Positions 24,347 through 33,258 are shown, counted from the first letter of the stretch. The stretch is DNA of 64,000 nucleotides from Aeromicrobium flavum (GCF_007992115.1 NZ_BJZQ01000013.1:28033-92032); one strand, 5' to 3'. Notes: a model not told the origin generated them from the sequence alone. A program made the numbers and translations.

Positions 24347-25000
24347 ATGGCCATCGTGGAGCGCCGGGCGCAGCGCACGCGCGAGATCCTTGACGCGACC
24401 CGGGCGCTCTTCGACGAGCGTCGCATGCGGGAAGCCCAGATCGAGGACATCGCGCGCGCCGTCGGCATCAACCGAGCAATCATCTACCGGCACTTCACCA
24501 CGAAGGAAGAGCTCTTCGCGATGACGCTGGTCGACTACCTCAACGAGCTCGAGCAGCGGCTCGCGAAGTCAGACGACCCCGAGATGAGCCCCGCCGAGCG
24601 GATCGACGTCATCACCGTCGAGTTCCTCGAGTACGGCAGCTTCTACCCCGCGTTCGTCGACTGCGCGCAGTCGCTGCTGCGCCATCGCGGGTCCGAGCTG
24701 CTCGAGCAGATCAGCCTCGAGCGCCTCACCGAGCTCGGCGCAGCCATCAACCGCTGCTTCGACCACATCACCAGCGCGATCGAGGCCGGCAACGCGTCGG
24801 GGGCCTTCGACGTCAAGGACCCCGAACTCATCGCGAACATCATGTACACCCAGGGCCTGGGCATCCTGAACCTCGTGACGTTCCAGCGCTCGATCCGCGA
24901 GATGAACTCCGGCCTGCCCGCCATGGAGCACCTGCCGATGCCCGAGGTCGTCGACCTCGCGAAGCGCTCGATCCGGGCGATCGTCGAGCCCGAGGACTGA
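24347..25000 (+). CDS. TetR-family transcriptional regulator
   Basis: A 217-residue repressor-type protein with an N-terminal helix-turn-helix at about residues 10-55 (REAQIEDIARAVGINRAIIYRHFTTKEEL contains the recognition helix), followed by a helical ligand domain. TAGGGT six bases before the ATG points to a leaderless start. It is divergent from the SDR-AhpD-like pair and ends next to a thiolase gene, so regulation of fatty acid or steroid metabolism is a reasonable inference. The 102-base shared gap has no perfect long palindrome that I could recognise. Confidence 0.88.
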   Translation: MAIVERRAQRTREILDATRALFDERRMREAQIEDIARAVGINRAIIYRHFTTKEELFAMTLVDYLNELEQRLAKSDDPEMSPAERIDVITVEFLEYGSFYPAFVDCAQSLLRHRGSELLEQISLERLTELGAAINRCFDHITSAIEAGNASGAFDVKDPELIANIMYTQGLGILNLVTFQRSIREMNSGLPAMEHLPMPEVVDLAKRSIRAIVEPED

Positions 25001-25016
25001 CCCTCCCCCAGACGAG

Positions 25017-25050
25017 AACGGGGCCGGTGGCGACTGCCACCGGCCCCGTT
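25017..25050. terminator. Bidirectional hairpin terminator
   Basis: A perfect 15-bp stem with GACT loop (25017-25031 pairs with 25036-25050) lies between the convergent TetR gene and the thiolase gene. Neither side has a run of thymines, so it is a GC-rich actinobacterial-style terminator rather than the canonical type. Confidence 0.75.
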
Positions 25051-25061
25051 CCTGTCTCAGG

Positions 25062-26402
25062 TCAGCGCTCGAGGATCGCGACGACGCCCTGGCCGCCGGC
25101 GGCGCAGATCGAGATCAGGCCACGGCCCGAGCCCTTCTCCTCCAGCAGCTTGGCCAGGTTGGCGATGATGCGACCGCCCGTCGCGGCGAACGGGTGAGCC
25201 GCCGCGAGCGACGAGCCCTTGACGTTCAGCTTGCTGCGGTCGATGGCGCCCAGCGGGCTGTCGAGACCCAGACGCTGCTTGCAGAAGTCCGCGTCCTCCC
25301 ACGCCGCGAGCGTCGACAGCACCTGGCCGGCGAACGCCTCGTGGATCTCGTAGAAGTCGAAGTCCTGCAGGGACAGGCCGTTGCGCTCGAGCATCCGCGG
25401 CACGGCGTAGGCCGGAGCCATCAGCAGACCCTCGCCACCGTTGACGTAGTCGACCGCGGCCGTCTCGTAGTCGACCAGGTACGCCTTGACGTCCCAGCCG
25501 CGACGCGCGGCCTCGTCCTCGGAGGCGAGCAGCGCGACCGAGGCGCCGTCCGACAGCGGGGTGGAGTTGCCGGCGGTCATCGTGGCCGCGTCGCCGAGCT
25601 GCTTGCCGAAGACGGGCTTGAGCTTGGCCAGCTTCTCGACCGTGGAGTCCGGGCGCAGGTGGTTGTCGCGCTCGACGCCGTTGAACGGCGTGACGAGGTC
25701 GTCCTGCCAGCCCGACTCCCACGCGGCGGCGAGGTTCTGGTGCGACCGGGCGGCCAGCTCGTCCTGGGCCTCACGGGTGATGCCCCACTCGTGGGTGGTG
25801 AGCGCCTGGTGGTCGCCCATCGACAGGCCGGTGCGCGGCTCGGCGTTGCGCGGCTGGTCGGGCGCCAGGTGGCCCGGGCGGATCTGCGCGAGCAGCTTCA
25901 GCAGCGCCTTCTTGTCGCCCTTGGCGTTGGCCTGGTTGACCTGCAGCAGGATCTTGCGCAGCTTGTCGTTCAGGGCCAGCGGGGCGTCGGACGTCGTGTC
26001 CGTGCCACCGGCGATGCCGAACTCGATCTTGCCGAGCGCGATCTTGTTGGCGACCTGGAACGCAGCCTGCAGGCCGGTGCCGCACGCCTGCTGGATGTCG
26101 GTGGCGGGCGTCGCCGGCGACAGCTTGGAGCCGAGGACGACCTCGCGGGTCAGGTTGAAGTCGCGGGCGTGCTTCAGGACGGCGCCGGCGACGACCTCGC
26201 CGGCACGCTCGCCCTCGAGCCCGAAGCGGTCGACGAGGCCGTCGAGCGCCGCGGTCAGCATCTCCTGGTTGGAGACGCCGTTGTAGACGGTGTTCGAGCG
26301 CGCGAACGGGATGCGGTTGCCGCCGATGACGGCGACGCGACGGATGGTGCCGGCGTCGGACGACGCGGCCTTCGAGGCCTTCTTGGAGGGCTGGTTAGCC
26401 AT
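25062..26402 (-). CDS. Acetyl-CoA acetyltransferase/3-ketoacyl-CoA thiolase (FadA2/FadI type)
   Basis: Thiolase acting on 3-ketoacyl-CoA in beta-oxidation or condensing acetyl-CoA. The 446-residue protein begins at ATG 26402. The acyl-accepting cysteine is C107 in QQACGTG, followed by EIHEAFAGQ, and the proton-transfer cysteine in ICAAGGQG near the C-terminus. Its first 20 residues are lysine and serine rich and probably flexible. It is divergent from a FabG4-like reductase plus a MaoC hydratase, the same trio as M. tuberculosis fadA2-fabG4-htdX (Rv0243-Rv0242c-Rv0241c). Confidence 0.92.
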   Translation of the reverse strand: MANQPSKKASKAASSDAGTIRRVAVIGGNRIPFARSNTVYNGVSNQEMLTAALDGLVDRFGLEGERAGEVVAGAVLKHARDFNLTREVVLGSKLSPATPATDIQQACGTGLQAAFQVANKIALGKIEFGIAGGTDTTSDAPLALNDKLRKILLQVNQANAKGDKKALLKLLAQIRPGHLAPDQPRNAEPRTGLSMGDHQALTTHEWGITREAQDELAARSHQNLAAAWESGWQDDLVTPFNGVERDNHLRPDSTVEKLAKLKPVFGKQLGDAATMTAGNSTPLSDGASVALLASEDEAARRGWDVKAYLVDYETAAVDYVNGGEGLLMAPAYAVPRMLERNGLSLQDFDFYEIHEAFAGQVLSTLAAWEDADFCKQRLGLDSPLGAIDRSKLNVKGSSLAAAHPFAATGGRIIANLAKLLEEKGSGRGLISICAAGGQGVVAILER

Positions 26403-26531
26403 GAGAAACCTTTCGTCTGCGACGTACGTCGCTTTCCTTTGCCGAGGTGCTCTGGGGCAGGCTAGAGTCACCTTAACGCGTTCAGATACCGATGGTATCC
26501 GAGAGATCCGAGAGATAGGACACACCCTGCG
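26403..26531. promoter_or_regulatory. Divergent control region, thiolase / FabG4-like operon
   Basis: This 129-base gap holds two operator-like elements: a perfect 14-bp palindrome GCGACGTACGTCGC at 26419-26432, close to the thiolase start, and an inverted repeat GATACC-GAT-GGTATC at 26485-26499, close to the FabG4-like start. A direct repeat of CCGAGAGAT follows at about 26499-26516. The nearest regulator gene is the TetR gene at 24347, but I cannot show that it binds here. Confidence 0.5.
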
Positions 26532-27863
26532 ATGAGCGACCGTTACAAGTCGATGATCCAGAATCCGATCGGTCAGTTCCTGGTGAAGAACTTGGGCCTG
26601 CCGAACCCGCCGGAGCTCCGGCGGTACCAGGGTGGCGCCCTCGTGGACGGCCCCGTCCTCATCGGCGGCGAGGGCCTGCTGACCGGCGCCCTCCCGGGCC
26701 TGCTCAAAGCCTCCGGCATCGACGCCACCAGCGTCCGCGCCGACGGCCGCCGCTACCAGGGCCTGGTCCTCGACGCCTCGGGCATCGACTCCGCCGCCGG
26801 CACCGTGGCCATCCAGGAGTTCTTCACCCCGGTGCTGCGCAGCCTGGCCAACAACGCCAAGGTCGTCGTCATCGGCCTGCTGCCCGAGCGCACCGACTCG
26901 ATCGGCGCGGCGATCGCCCAGCGCGGGCTCGAGGGCTTCGTCCGTTCGCTCGCGAAGGAGATCGGCGCCAACGGCAGCACCGCCAACCTGGTCTACGTGA
27001 CGCCCGAGTCGAAGGACGCGATCGGCTCGACGCTGGGCTTCCTCCTCTCGCCGAAGTCCGCCTTCGTCGACGGCCAGGTCGTCCGCCTCGGCACCACCGA
27101 CCTCGTCGAGGCCGACTCCCCCGCCGACCCGGCGAAGCCGCTCACCGGCAAGGTCGCCCTCGTCACGGGCGCCTCGCGCGGCCTGGGCGCGGCGATGGCC
27201 CGCACGCTGCACCGCGACGGCGCCACCATCATCGGTCTCGACGTCCCCCCGCTGGCCGAGGACCTCGAGCATCTCATGGCCGAGCTCGGCGGATCGTCGA
27301 TCATCTGCGACATCACCGAGCAGGACGCGCCCGAGAAGATCGCCTCCAGCCTCGGTGACGGCGTCGACTTCGTCGTGCACAACGCCGGCATCACGCGCGA
27401 CAAGCGCCTGAAGAACATGAAGTCCGAGAACTGGGCCAAGGTCGTCGACATCAGCGTCGGCGCCCCCGAGCGGATCACCGCCCACCTGCTCGACCACAAG
27501 CTGATCCGGCCCGGTGGCCGCGTCATCGGCATCTCGTCCATCGCGGGCATCGCCGGCAACAACGGCCAGACCAACTACGGCACGGCCAAGGCCGGCGTCA
27601 TCGGCTTCGTCCAGGCGCTCGCGCCGAAGACGGCCGAGGCCGGCATCACGGTCAACGCGATCGCTCCCGGATTCATCGAGACCGACATGGTCAAGACGAT
27701 GCCGCTGGGCATCCGCGAGGCCGGGCGTCGCCTGAGCTCGCTGTCGCAGGGTGGCCAGCCGGTCGACGTCGCCGAGGCGATCGCCTGGTACTGCCACCCC
27801 GGCTCGTCGGCGATCTCCGGGAACGTCGTCCGGGTCTGCGGCCAGGGATTCCTCGGTGCCTGA
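26532..27863 (+). CDS. 3-oxoacyl reductase, FabG4-like two-domain SDR
   Basis: High-molecular-weight 3-ketoacyl-ACP/CoA reductase of 443 residues, longer than the usual 245-residue FabG. The first 200 residues form a degenerate flavodoxin-like Rossmann domain, as in mycobacterial FabG4, which prefers NADH and CoA esters. The catalytic domain has TGASRGLG at 212-219, NAGI at 284-287, serine 335/336, Y349 and K353. It is followed with an 8-base overlap by the MaoC hydratase, so hydration/dehydration and ketoreduction are co-produced opposite the thiolase. Confidence 0.92.
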   Translation: MSDRYKSMIQNPIGQFLVKNLGLPNPPELRRYQGGALVDGPVLIGGEGLLTGALPGLLKASGIDATSVRADGRRYQGLVLDASGIDSAAGTVAIQEFFTPVLRSLANNAKVVVIGLLPERTDSIGAAIAQRGLEGFVRSLAKEIGANGSTANLVYVTPESKDAIGSTLGFLLSPKSAFVDGQVVRLGTTDLVEADSPADPAKPLTGKVALVTGASRGLGAAMARTLHRDGATIIGLDVPPLAEDLEHLMAELGGSSIICDITEQDAPEKIASSLGDGVDFVVHNAGITRDKRLKNMKSENWAKVVDISVGAPERITAHLLDHKLIRPGGRVIGISSIAGIAGNNGQTNYGTAKAGVIGFVQALAPKTAEAGITVNAIAPGFIETDMVKTMPLGIREAGRRLSSLSQGGQPVDVAEAIAWYCHPGSSAISGNVVRVCGQGFLGA

Positions 27864-28743
27864 GGTGACGACCCGCACCTTCGACCGGGCGCCGGCCGGG
27901 CTGCGCCTGATGCTCAAGGCGGCGCTGCCGGCGATCCCGGTCGTCGGCGGCCTGCCGGGCATCAAGCACGAGAAGGGCGGGCTCCCCGAGACCGTCCTGC
28001 GCCGCACCCGGGTGACGACGGACCTGGCCCACCTCGACCGGTACAACGAGGTGTGCGGCTTCTCGCGCGCCGAGACCCTGCCGGCGACGTACCCGCACAT
28101 CGCGGCCCACACGCTGCACCTGAGCCTCATGACGGACACGGCGTTCCCGTTCCCGCCGATGGGCGCGGTGCACCTGCGCAACCGGATCACCCAGCACCGG
28201 CCGATCGGCCGCGAGGAGATCTACGACCTCACGCTGCGGGCGGCGTCGGACGAGCCGCACCCGAAGGGCCGGCTCATCTCGCTGGTCAGCGAGGCGCACG
28301 TCGGCGGCGAGCTGGTGTGGGACGAGACCATGACGGTCCTGTTCCGCAGCCGGAACGGCGGCGAGGAGCCCACGACCCCGGCGCTCGCCGGCGTCGAGGC
28401 CCCCGAGGGTGTCGTCCACTGGAAGCTCGGTGGCGACCTGGGCCGGCGCTACGGCGCCGTCTCCGGCGACCGGAACCCGATCCACCTGTACCCGTGGACG
28501 GCCAAGGCCTTTGGGTTCCCGCGCCAGATCGCCCACGGGATGTGGACCAAGGCGCACAGCCTGGCCACCCTGCAGAACCGCCTCCCGGACGCCTACACGG
28601 TCGACGTGGAGTTCAAGAAGCCCGTGCTGCTGCCCTCGACGGTCGTGTTCGGCACCGAGACCGAGGGCGACGTGACGACGTTCGGCGTCCGCGACTCCCG
28701 CAAGTCCGTGCCGCACCTCGTCGGGCGCGTCACCCCGGCCTGA
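27856..28743 (+). CDS. MaoC-family (3R)-hydroxyacyl thioester dehydratase, HtdX-like
   Basis: Double hot-dog hydratase of about 295 residues. The hydratase 2 motif GDRNPIHLYPWTAKAFGFPRQIAHGMW spans roughly residues 205-231, with the catalytic Asp and His in DRNPIH. GTG 27856 overlaps the reductase stop by eight bases; GTG 27865 is an alternative start. With the reductase and divergent thiolase it makes a near-complete set for shuttling acyl-CoA through beta-oxidation-type steps in either direction. A palindromic repeat follows its stop. Confidence 0.88.
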   Translation: MPEVTTRTFDRAPAGLRLMLKAALPAIPVVGGLPGIKHEKGGLPETVLRRTRVTTDLAHLDRYNEVCGFSRAETLPATYPHIAAHTLHLSLMTDTAFPFPPMGAVHLRNRITQHRPIGREEIYDLTLRAASDEPHPKGRLISLVSEAHVGGELVWDETMTVLFRSRNGGEEPTTPALAGVEAPEGVVHWKLGGDLGRRYGAVSGDRNPIHLYPWTAKAFGFPRQIAHGMWTKAHSLATLQNRLPDAYTVDVEFKKPVLLPSTVVFGTETEGDVTTFGVRDSRKSVPHLVGRVTPA

Positions 28744-28748
28744 CCGAC

Positions 28749-28813
28749 CCGCTGAGTTTCACGTTCGGCCGGCGACACGCCGTCCCCGCCTGGCGGAACG
28801 TGAAACTCAGCGG
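28749..28813. repeat. Palindromic intergenic repeat, copy 1
   Basis: An 18-bp perfect inverted repeat (28749-28766 with 28796-28813) encloses a 29-base loop containing CGACACGCCGT. It lies in the convergent gap between the MaoC and TesB genes and its right arm includes the TesB stop codon. The arms and loop core match the architecture of the copy at 61463-61526 although the arm centres differ, so I treat both as one family. It can act as a bidirectional terminator. Confidence 0.85.
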
Positions 28814-29685
28814 TCCTCGGGGCGCTTGGCGGGCCGGATCAGGCCCTCCTGCGCGACCGTGGCCACGAGGAGCCCGTCCTGCGTGAACACGCGGGCGGTG
28901 CTGAGGCCACGGGCGCCCGATGCCGACGGCGACGTCTGGTCGTACAGCAGCCACTCGTCGGCGCGGAACGGGCGATGGAACCACACGACGTGGTCGAGCG
29001 ACGCGGGCTGCACCTTCGGCGAGCTGATCAGCACGCCGTGCGGCACCAGCGAGGCGCCCAGCAGGCTGAAGTCGCTGTAGTAGGTGAACGCAGCGCGGTG
29101 CAGCTCGGGATCGTCGGGCAGCGGGTCGCTGGCCTTGAACCACATCCGCTGCACGACCGGCACCATCGCGCGGTTCGGGTCGTCCTCCGGGCGCGGGTCG
29201 CCGACGAAGCGCATGTCGAAGCCGCCCCACTCCTGCTTCCACTGCTCGGCGCCGTCGGGACTGATGTACTTCACCAGGTCGAGCATCGACGTCGCCTCGT
29301 CGGGGCCGGGCGACGGCGGCATGGTGTCCTGGTGGTCCCAGCCCTCCTCGTCGCGCTGGAACGAGGCGGTCATGTAGAAGATGACCTCGCCGTGCTGGCG
29401 GGCGGCCACGCGGCGCGTGGCGAACGAGCGGCCGTCGCGGACGTTCTCGACGTCGTAGATGATCGGGATGCTCGGGTCGCCACCGAGGATGAAGTACGCG
29501 TGCAGCGAGTGCAGCGCCTTGCCGTCGGTGACCGTGCGCTGCGCCGCGCTGACCGCCTGACCGGCGACCTGTCCGCCGAAGACGCGCTTCAGCCGCGAGT
29601 TCAGCGGTTGGCCACCGCGGAACAGGTTGACCTCCAGCTGTTCGACTTCGAGCAGGTCGACGAGTTCGTTCGTGGAGGCGGGCAC
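28807..29685 (-). CDS. tesB: Acyl-CoA thioesterase II
   Basis: Double hot-dog thioesterase that releases fatty acids from acyl-CoA. The 292-residue protein has N-terminal RVFGGQVAGQAVSAA and HSLHAYFILGGDPSIPI motifs and C-terminal SLDHVVWFHRPFRADEWLLYD, in which the aspartate is catalytic in the family. GTG 29685 is preceded by TAGGAT at seven bases, a leaderless pattern. Its last codons and stop lie inside a palindromic repeat. It neighbours the thiolase/FabG4/MaoC cluster but is transcribed from the other strand. Confidence 0.94.
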   Translation of the reverse strand: MPASTNELVDLLEVEQLEVNLFRGGQPLNSRLKRVFGGQVAGQAVSAAQRTVTDGKALHSLHAYFILGGDPSIPIIYDVENVRDGRSFATRRVAARQHGEVIFYMTASFQRDEEGWDHQDTMPPSPGPDEATSMLDLVKYISPDGAEQWKQEWGGFDMRFVGDPRPEDDPNRAMVPVVQRMWFKASDPLPDDPELHRAAFTYYSDFSLLGASLVPHGVLISSPKVQPASLDHVVWFHRPFRADEWLLYDQTSPSASGARGLSTARVFTQDGLLVATVAQEGLIRPAKRPEDR

Positions 29686-29782
29686 GATCGCGATCCTATC
29701 GAACGCGCGCCGCCGCGATCGGCGGAGAGCCCGCCGGCGACGGTGATCTCGGTCCCATCGGGACCACGGGCCTCAGCCCTGG

Positions 29783-29874
29783 TCGTCCTTGTTCTGACGC
29801 GCCAGGCTAGCCCGAATCGTCCTTGTTCTGACGCGCCAGGCTAGCCCGAATCGTCCTTGCGCTGACGCGCCAGG
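29783..29874. repeat. 34-bp tandem repeat at the 3-prime end of the PAC2 gene
   Basis: Two identical 34-base units (29783-29816 and 29817-29850) follow directly on a third, 24-base copy at 29851-29874 that is part of the coding sequence and differs at two bases. On the minus strand each unit reads the terminal codons of the PAC2 gene plus its TAG stop, so the gene end has been copied twice downstream; a diverged remnant reaching about 29772 ends in TGA. There are no spacers, so this is not a CRISPR array. Confidence 0.85.
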
Positions 29875-30737
29875 AACTGCTCCAGCTGACTCGCCAGCTC
29901 GTCGCCCGTGGGCAGGCTCGCGTCGTCGGCCAGCAACGACTCGGCGGCGCCGCGGCTGAAGATGTCGTACTGCTCCTCGAGGCCGTGCAGCACCTGCTCC
30001 CCGTCCTGCTCGGAGATCTGCTGCTCGATCTCGGTGATCGAGTCGGGCTGGCGGGCTCGCAGGTCCTCGAGGTCGAGGTCGAGACCCAGCCGCAGGCCGA
30101 CGGCCTCCAGCAGCGCGATGGCGGCGGTCGGGTACTCGATCTGCGTCAGGTAGTGCGGCACGTGCACCACGTAGCCGATCGCGTCGAGGCGCTGCTCGCG
30201 CATCCGGTACTCCAGCAGCGACTGGGCGGACGAGGGCACCGTGACCTCGGCGTTCCAGAAGTTCTTGCGGTCGACCAGCTCGGGCCGGGTGCCGTGCATC
30301 GTCAGCAGCGGCGGCCGCGTGTGCGGCACCCCCATCGGCACTCCCCCGAGCGACACCGTCAGCGGGACGCCCAGCTCGGTGATGACCTCGATCGTCTCGT
30401 CGACGAACGACTCCCAGCCGAAGTCGGGCTCGGGACCGGCCAGCAGCAGGTAGGGCGTGCCGGAGCGGTCGCGGTGACGGGTGATCTGCAGGACCGGCTC
30501 GCTGTAGTCCACGTAGTGGTCGCGCCGGAACGTGATCGGGGGCCGCCGGGCCCGGTAGTCGTACATCGTGTCGAGGTCGAACTCGTGGATCACCTCGGCA
30601 TCGGGCGTACGCAGCTGCTCGGCCGCCAGCACGGAGGAGGACCCCGCGCTGAGGAAGCCGTCGAGGGCGATGATCAGCGGGATCGGGTCGCGGTCGTACT
30701 CATCGGAACGTCGTCGTGAAAACCACTTCGGTGTCAA
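29841..30737 (-). CDS. PAC2 family proteasome assembly chaperone-like protein
   Basis: The 298-residue protein belongs to the PAC2 fold found in actinobacteria, related to eukaryotic proteasome assembly chaperones; bacterial function is not settled. Visible features are an N-terminal core with [12 protein letters not shown] (near residues 20-31), [11 protein letters not shown] near residue 150, and an acidic, glutamine-rich C-terminal helix ending [10 protein letters not shown]. The start is TTG 30737, overlapping the dxs stop as TTGA, with GAGGG about ten bases upstream. The 3-prime end is duplicated in tandem beyond the stop. Confidence 0.85.
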   Translation of the reverse strand: MTPKWFSRRRSDEYDRDPIPLIIALDGFLSAGSSSVLAAEQLRTPDAEVIHEFDLDTMYDYRARRPPITFRRDHYVDYSEPVLQITRHRDRSGTPYLLLAGPEPDFGWESFVDETIEVITELGVPLTVSLGGVPMGVPHTRPPLLTMHGTRPELVDRKNFWNAEVTVPSSAQSLLEYRMREQRLDAIGYVVHVPHYLTQIEYPTAAIALLEAVGLRLGLDLDLEDLRARQPDSITEIEQQISEQDGEQVLHGLEEQYDIFSRGAAESLLADDASLPTGDELASQLEQFLARQRKDDSG

Positions 30738-32623
30738 CGCCGGTCACCCTCGGGACATTCCGCGAGGCGCTTCGAGGCGTCGTCCGCGATGGACTCGGCG
30801 GTGAGACCGAGGCGCTCGAGGATGACGTCGCGCTTCGCGTGGTCGAGGAACTCCTGCTCGACGGCGTGGATGCGCACCGGCACGGTGAGCCCCCGGTCGC
30901 TGACGGCGTGCAGGATCGTCGAGCCCACGCCGCCCTGGCGGCCGTTGTCCTCGATGGTGACGACGAGGCGGTGCTCGGCGGCGAGATCGAGCAGGGCCGG
31001 GTCGAGCGGCTTGATCCAGCGCGGGTCGACGACGGTGGAGCCGACGCCCGACGCCTCGAGCCGGCGCGCGACGTCGACGGCCATGGCGGCCATCGTGCCG
31101 ACGCCCACCACGAGCACCTCGGCGTCGGCGCTGCGGTGCAGGACGTCCATGGTGCCGATCCGGTCGATCGCGTCGAGGTCGGCCGGGACGGCGCCCTTGG
31201 CGAACCGCACGACGCTCGGGGCGTCGTCGATCGCGACGGCCTCGCGCAGCAGCTCGCGCAGGCGCGCGCCGTCGCGCGGGGCGCCGAGGTGGAGGCCGGG
31301 CACGATCTGCAGCAGCGACAGGTCCCACATGCCGTTGTGGCTCGCGCCGTCGTCGCCCGTGACACCGGCGCGGTCGAGCACGAAGGTGACGCCCTGGCGG
31401 TGCAGGGCGACGTCCATCAGCACCTGGTCGAAGGCGCGGTTGAGGAACGTGGCGTACACGGCCACGACCGGGTGCAGGCCGCCCATCGCCATGCCGGCGG
31501 CGCTGGTGACGGCGTGCTGCTCGGCGATGCCGACGTCGAGCACGCGGTCGGGGAACTTGTCGGCGAACGCGTCGAGGCCGGTCGGGTAGAGCATCGCCGC
31601 GGTGATGCCGACGACGTCGGGACGGTCGTCGGCGATCCGCACGATCTCGTCGCGGAACACCGAGGTCCAGCCCGCCGGAGCGATGCTGATCGCCTCGCCC
31701 GTGAGGCGGTCGAACGGGTGCGCCTGGTGCATCTGGTCGTTCTCGTTGGCCACGGCGATGTCGTAGCCCTGGCCCTTCGTGGTGATCGCGTGGACCAGCA
31801 CGGGGCCGCCGAAGTTGCGCGCGGCGGTGAACGCCATCTCGAGCGCCTCGCGGTCGTGGCCGTTGACCGGGCCGAGGTACTTGATGCCCAGGTCCTCGAA
31901 CATCCCCTGGGGGGCCAGCACGTCCTTGAAGCCCTTCTTGATCGCGTGCAGCGCCTCGTAGGCGACGCCTGCGACCTTGGGGCCGGTGGTCATCCGCTCG
32001 CGGATAGCACTCAGCGCGGGCTCGTAGCGCGGGTTGGTGCGGATCTGCGTGAGCCTGTTCGCCAGGCCGCCCACGGTGGGCGTGTACGAGCGGCCGTTGT
32101 CGTTGACCACGATGACGACGCGCCGTGAGTTGTCGGCGCAGATGTTGTTGATGGCCTCCCACGCCATGCCACCGGTGAGGGCGCCGTCGCCGATCACCGC
32201 GACGACGTGGTCGTCCTTGCCCTGCACGGCGTTCGCCCGCGCCAGGCCATCGGCGTAGGACAGCGAGGTGGAGGCATGCGAGTTCTCGACCCAGTCGTGC
32301 GGCGACTCCGCGTGGCTCGGGTAGCCCGAGAGGCCGCCCTCCTTGCGCAGGTCGGCGAACCGGTCGGCCCGACCGGTGAGCATCTTGTGCACGTACGACT
32401 GGTGGCCGGTGTCCCACACGATCTTGTCGTTCGGGGAGTCGAAGACCCGGTGCAGCGCGATCGTGAGCTCGACGACGCCGAGGTTCGGACCGAGGTGGCC
32501 GCCGTTGGCGGCGACGGACTCGATGAGCAACTCACGGACCTCGGCCGCGAGCCGCGTCAGCGCCTCGTCGTCCAGGCCTCGCAGGTCGGCGGGACCGGAC
32601 ACGGAACTGAGGACGGACGCCAT
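30734..32623 (-). CDS. dxs: 1-deoxy-D-xylulose-5-phosphate synthase
   Basis: Condenses pyruvate and glyceraldehyde-3-phosphate, the first and controlling step of the MEP isoprenoid pathway; thiamine diphosphate dependent. I choose ATG 32623 (629 residues) over an ATG at 32647 because TACGAT ends six bases before it and GGAG is also close. The TPP/Mg motif [13 protein letters not shown] is near residue 143, the N-terminal HxGPNLG-type catalytic histidine in [10 protein letters not shown] near residue 42, and a transketolase-like C-terminal domain with EQHAV near residue 370. Overlaps the PAC2 gene by four bases. Confidence 0.96.
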   Translation of the reverse strand: MASVLSSVSGPADLRGLDDEALTRLAAEVRELLIESVAANGGHLGPNLGVVELTIALHRVFDSPNDKIVWDTGHQSYVHKMLTGRADRFADLRKEGGLSGYPSHAESPHDWVENSHASTSLSYADGLARANAVQGKDDHVVAVIGDGALTGGMAWEAINNICADNSRRVVIVVNDNGRSYTPTVGGLANRLTQIRTNPRYEPALSAIRERMTTGPKVAGVAYEALHAIKKGFKDVLAPQGMFEDLGIKYLGPVNGHDREALEMAFTAARNFGGPVLVHAITTKGQGYDIAVANENDQMHQAHPFDRLTGEAISIAPAGWTSVFRDEIVRIADDRPDVVGITAAMLYPTGLDAFADKFPDRVLDVGIAEQHAVTSAAGMAMGGLHPVVAVYATFLNRAFDQVLMDVALHRQGVTFVLDRAGVTGDDGASHNGMWDLSLLQIVPGLHLGAPRDGARLRELLREAVAIDDAPSVVRFAKGAVPADLDAIDRIGTMDVLHRSADAEVLVVGVGTMAAMAVDVARRLEASGVGSTVVDPRWIKPLDPALLDLAAEHRLVVTIEDNGRQGGVGSTILHAVSDRGLTVPVRIHAVEQEFLDHAKRDVILERLGLTAESIADDASKRLAECPEGDRR

Positions 32624-32669
32624 TGCTCCATCGTAACGACGCACCACCAGCCCGGCCGGGTGACGGGTC

Positions 32670-33176
32670 TCAGCCGAGGTCGTGGAACCGGCCGCGGGCG
32701 TGGGCGACGCCGCTCGCTGCGACGACGCCGACCTCGCCCACGGTGCCCGTCACCTGGTGCGACCACCCGACCTCGCGGACCTCGTCGACGGCGAATCCGC
32801 ACCACGACCGGTCCTGCAGACGCGGGCCCCAGGCGGAGTCCAGCCACGTTCCCACCGTGAACATCCCGCCGGGGGCCGGGGCGAGTCCGGCGAAGACCTC
32901 GGCCAACCAGTCGTCACCGGCCTGCAGCACGCTGACTGCGGCACGGACGCCCGGCTCGAGCGCCTCGCCGAGGTCGGAGTCGGGATCGACGAACAGGGTC
33001 ACGGCCGGCTCGCGGCCGTCGACCAGGACGATCGACGAGACCGTGAGACCGACGCGGGCGCGCCCCTCCCCCGTCGCCACCACCGTGGCCGGCGCGGGCA
33101 GGCGTCCGCGGAGGCGCCGGAACGCGTCCTTGTCGCCCTCGGCGGGCACGAAGGGGTGGTCGGTGTGGATCGTCAC
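32670..33176 (-). CDS. Flavin reductase-like FMN-binding protein
   Basis: Small protein of 168 residues resembling the flavin reductase split-barrel family. The central stretch [27 protein letters not shown] corresponds to the FMN phosphate-binding region of the family, and TVGTWLDS and [13 protein letters not shown] continue the barrel. It lacks an oxygenase neighbour, so a two-component monooxygenase partner is not suggested. It lies 46 bases before dxs on the same strand and after the aconitase terminator. Function could equally be flavin storage or another FMN-dependent reduction. Confidence 0.72.
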   Translation of the reverse strand: MTIHTDHPFVPAEGDKDAFRRLRGRLPAPATVVATGEGRARVGLTVSSIVLVDGREPAVTLFVDPDSDLGEALEPGVRAAVSVLQAGDDWLAEVFAGLAPAPGGMFTVGTWLDSAWGPRLQDRSWCGFAVDEVREVGWSHQVTGTVGEVGVVAASGVAHARGRFHDLG

Positions 33177-33221
33177 TCCCCCATCCCATCACCTGCGCCC
33201 ACGCGGGACGGCCCGGGACGC

Positions 33222-33258
33222 GGAACTGCCCGCCACCTGGAAGGTGACGGGCAGTTCG
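33222..33258 (-). terminator. Hairpin terminator downstream of aconitase
   Basis: GAACTGCCCG (33223-33232) pairs with CGGGCAGTTC (33248-33257), extended inwards by ACC/GGT around a five-base loop, with a small internal mismatch. It starts 12 bases after the acnA stop on the minus strand. No T-run follows. Confidence 0.7.

Noticed and set aside
25017..25050. Small RNA gene suggested by the strong hairpin
   Set aside because: The hairpin lies exactly in a convergent gap of about 60 bases with no promoter-like box; a terminator explains it better.
29783..29874. Possible CRISPR or attachment-site repeat
   Set aside because: The copies are directly abutting with no spacers, and they match the coding end of the adjacent gene; no cas or integrase genes are present.
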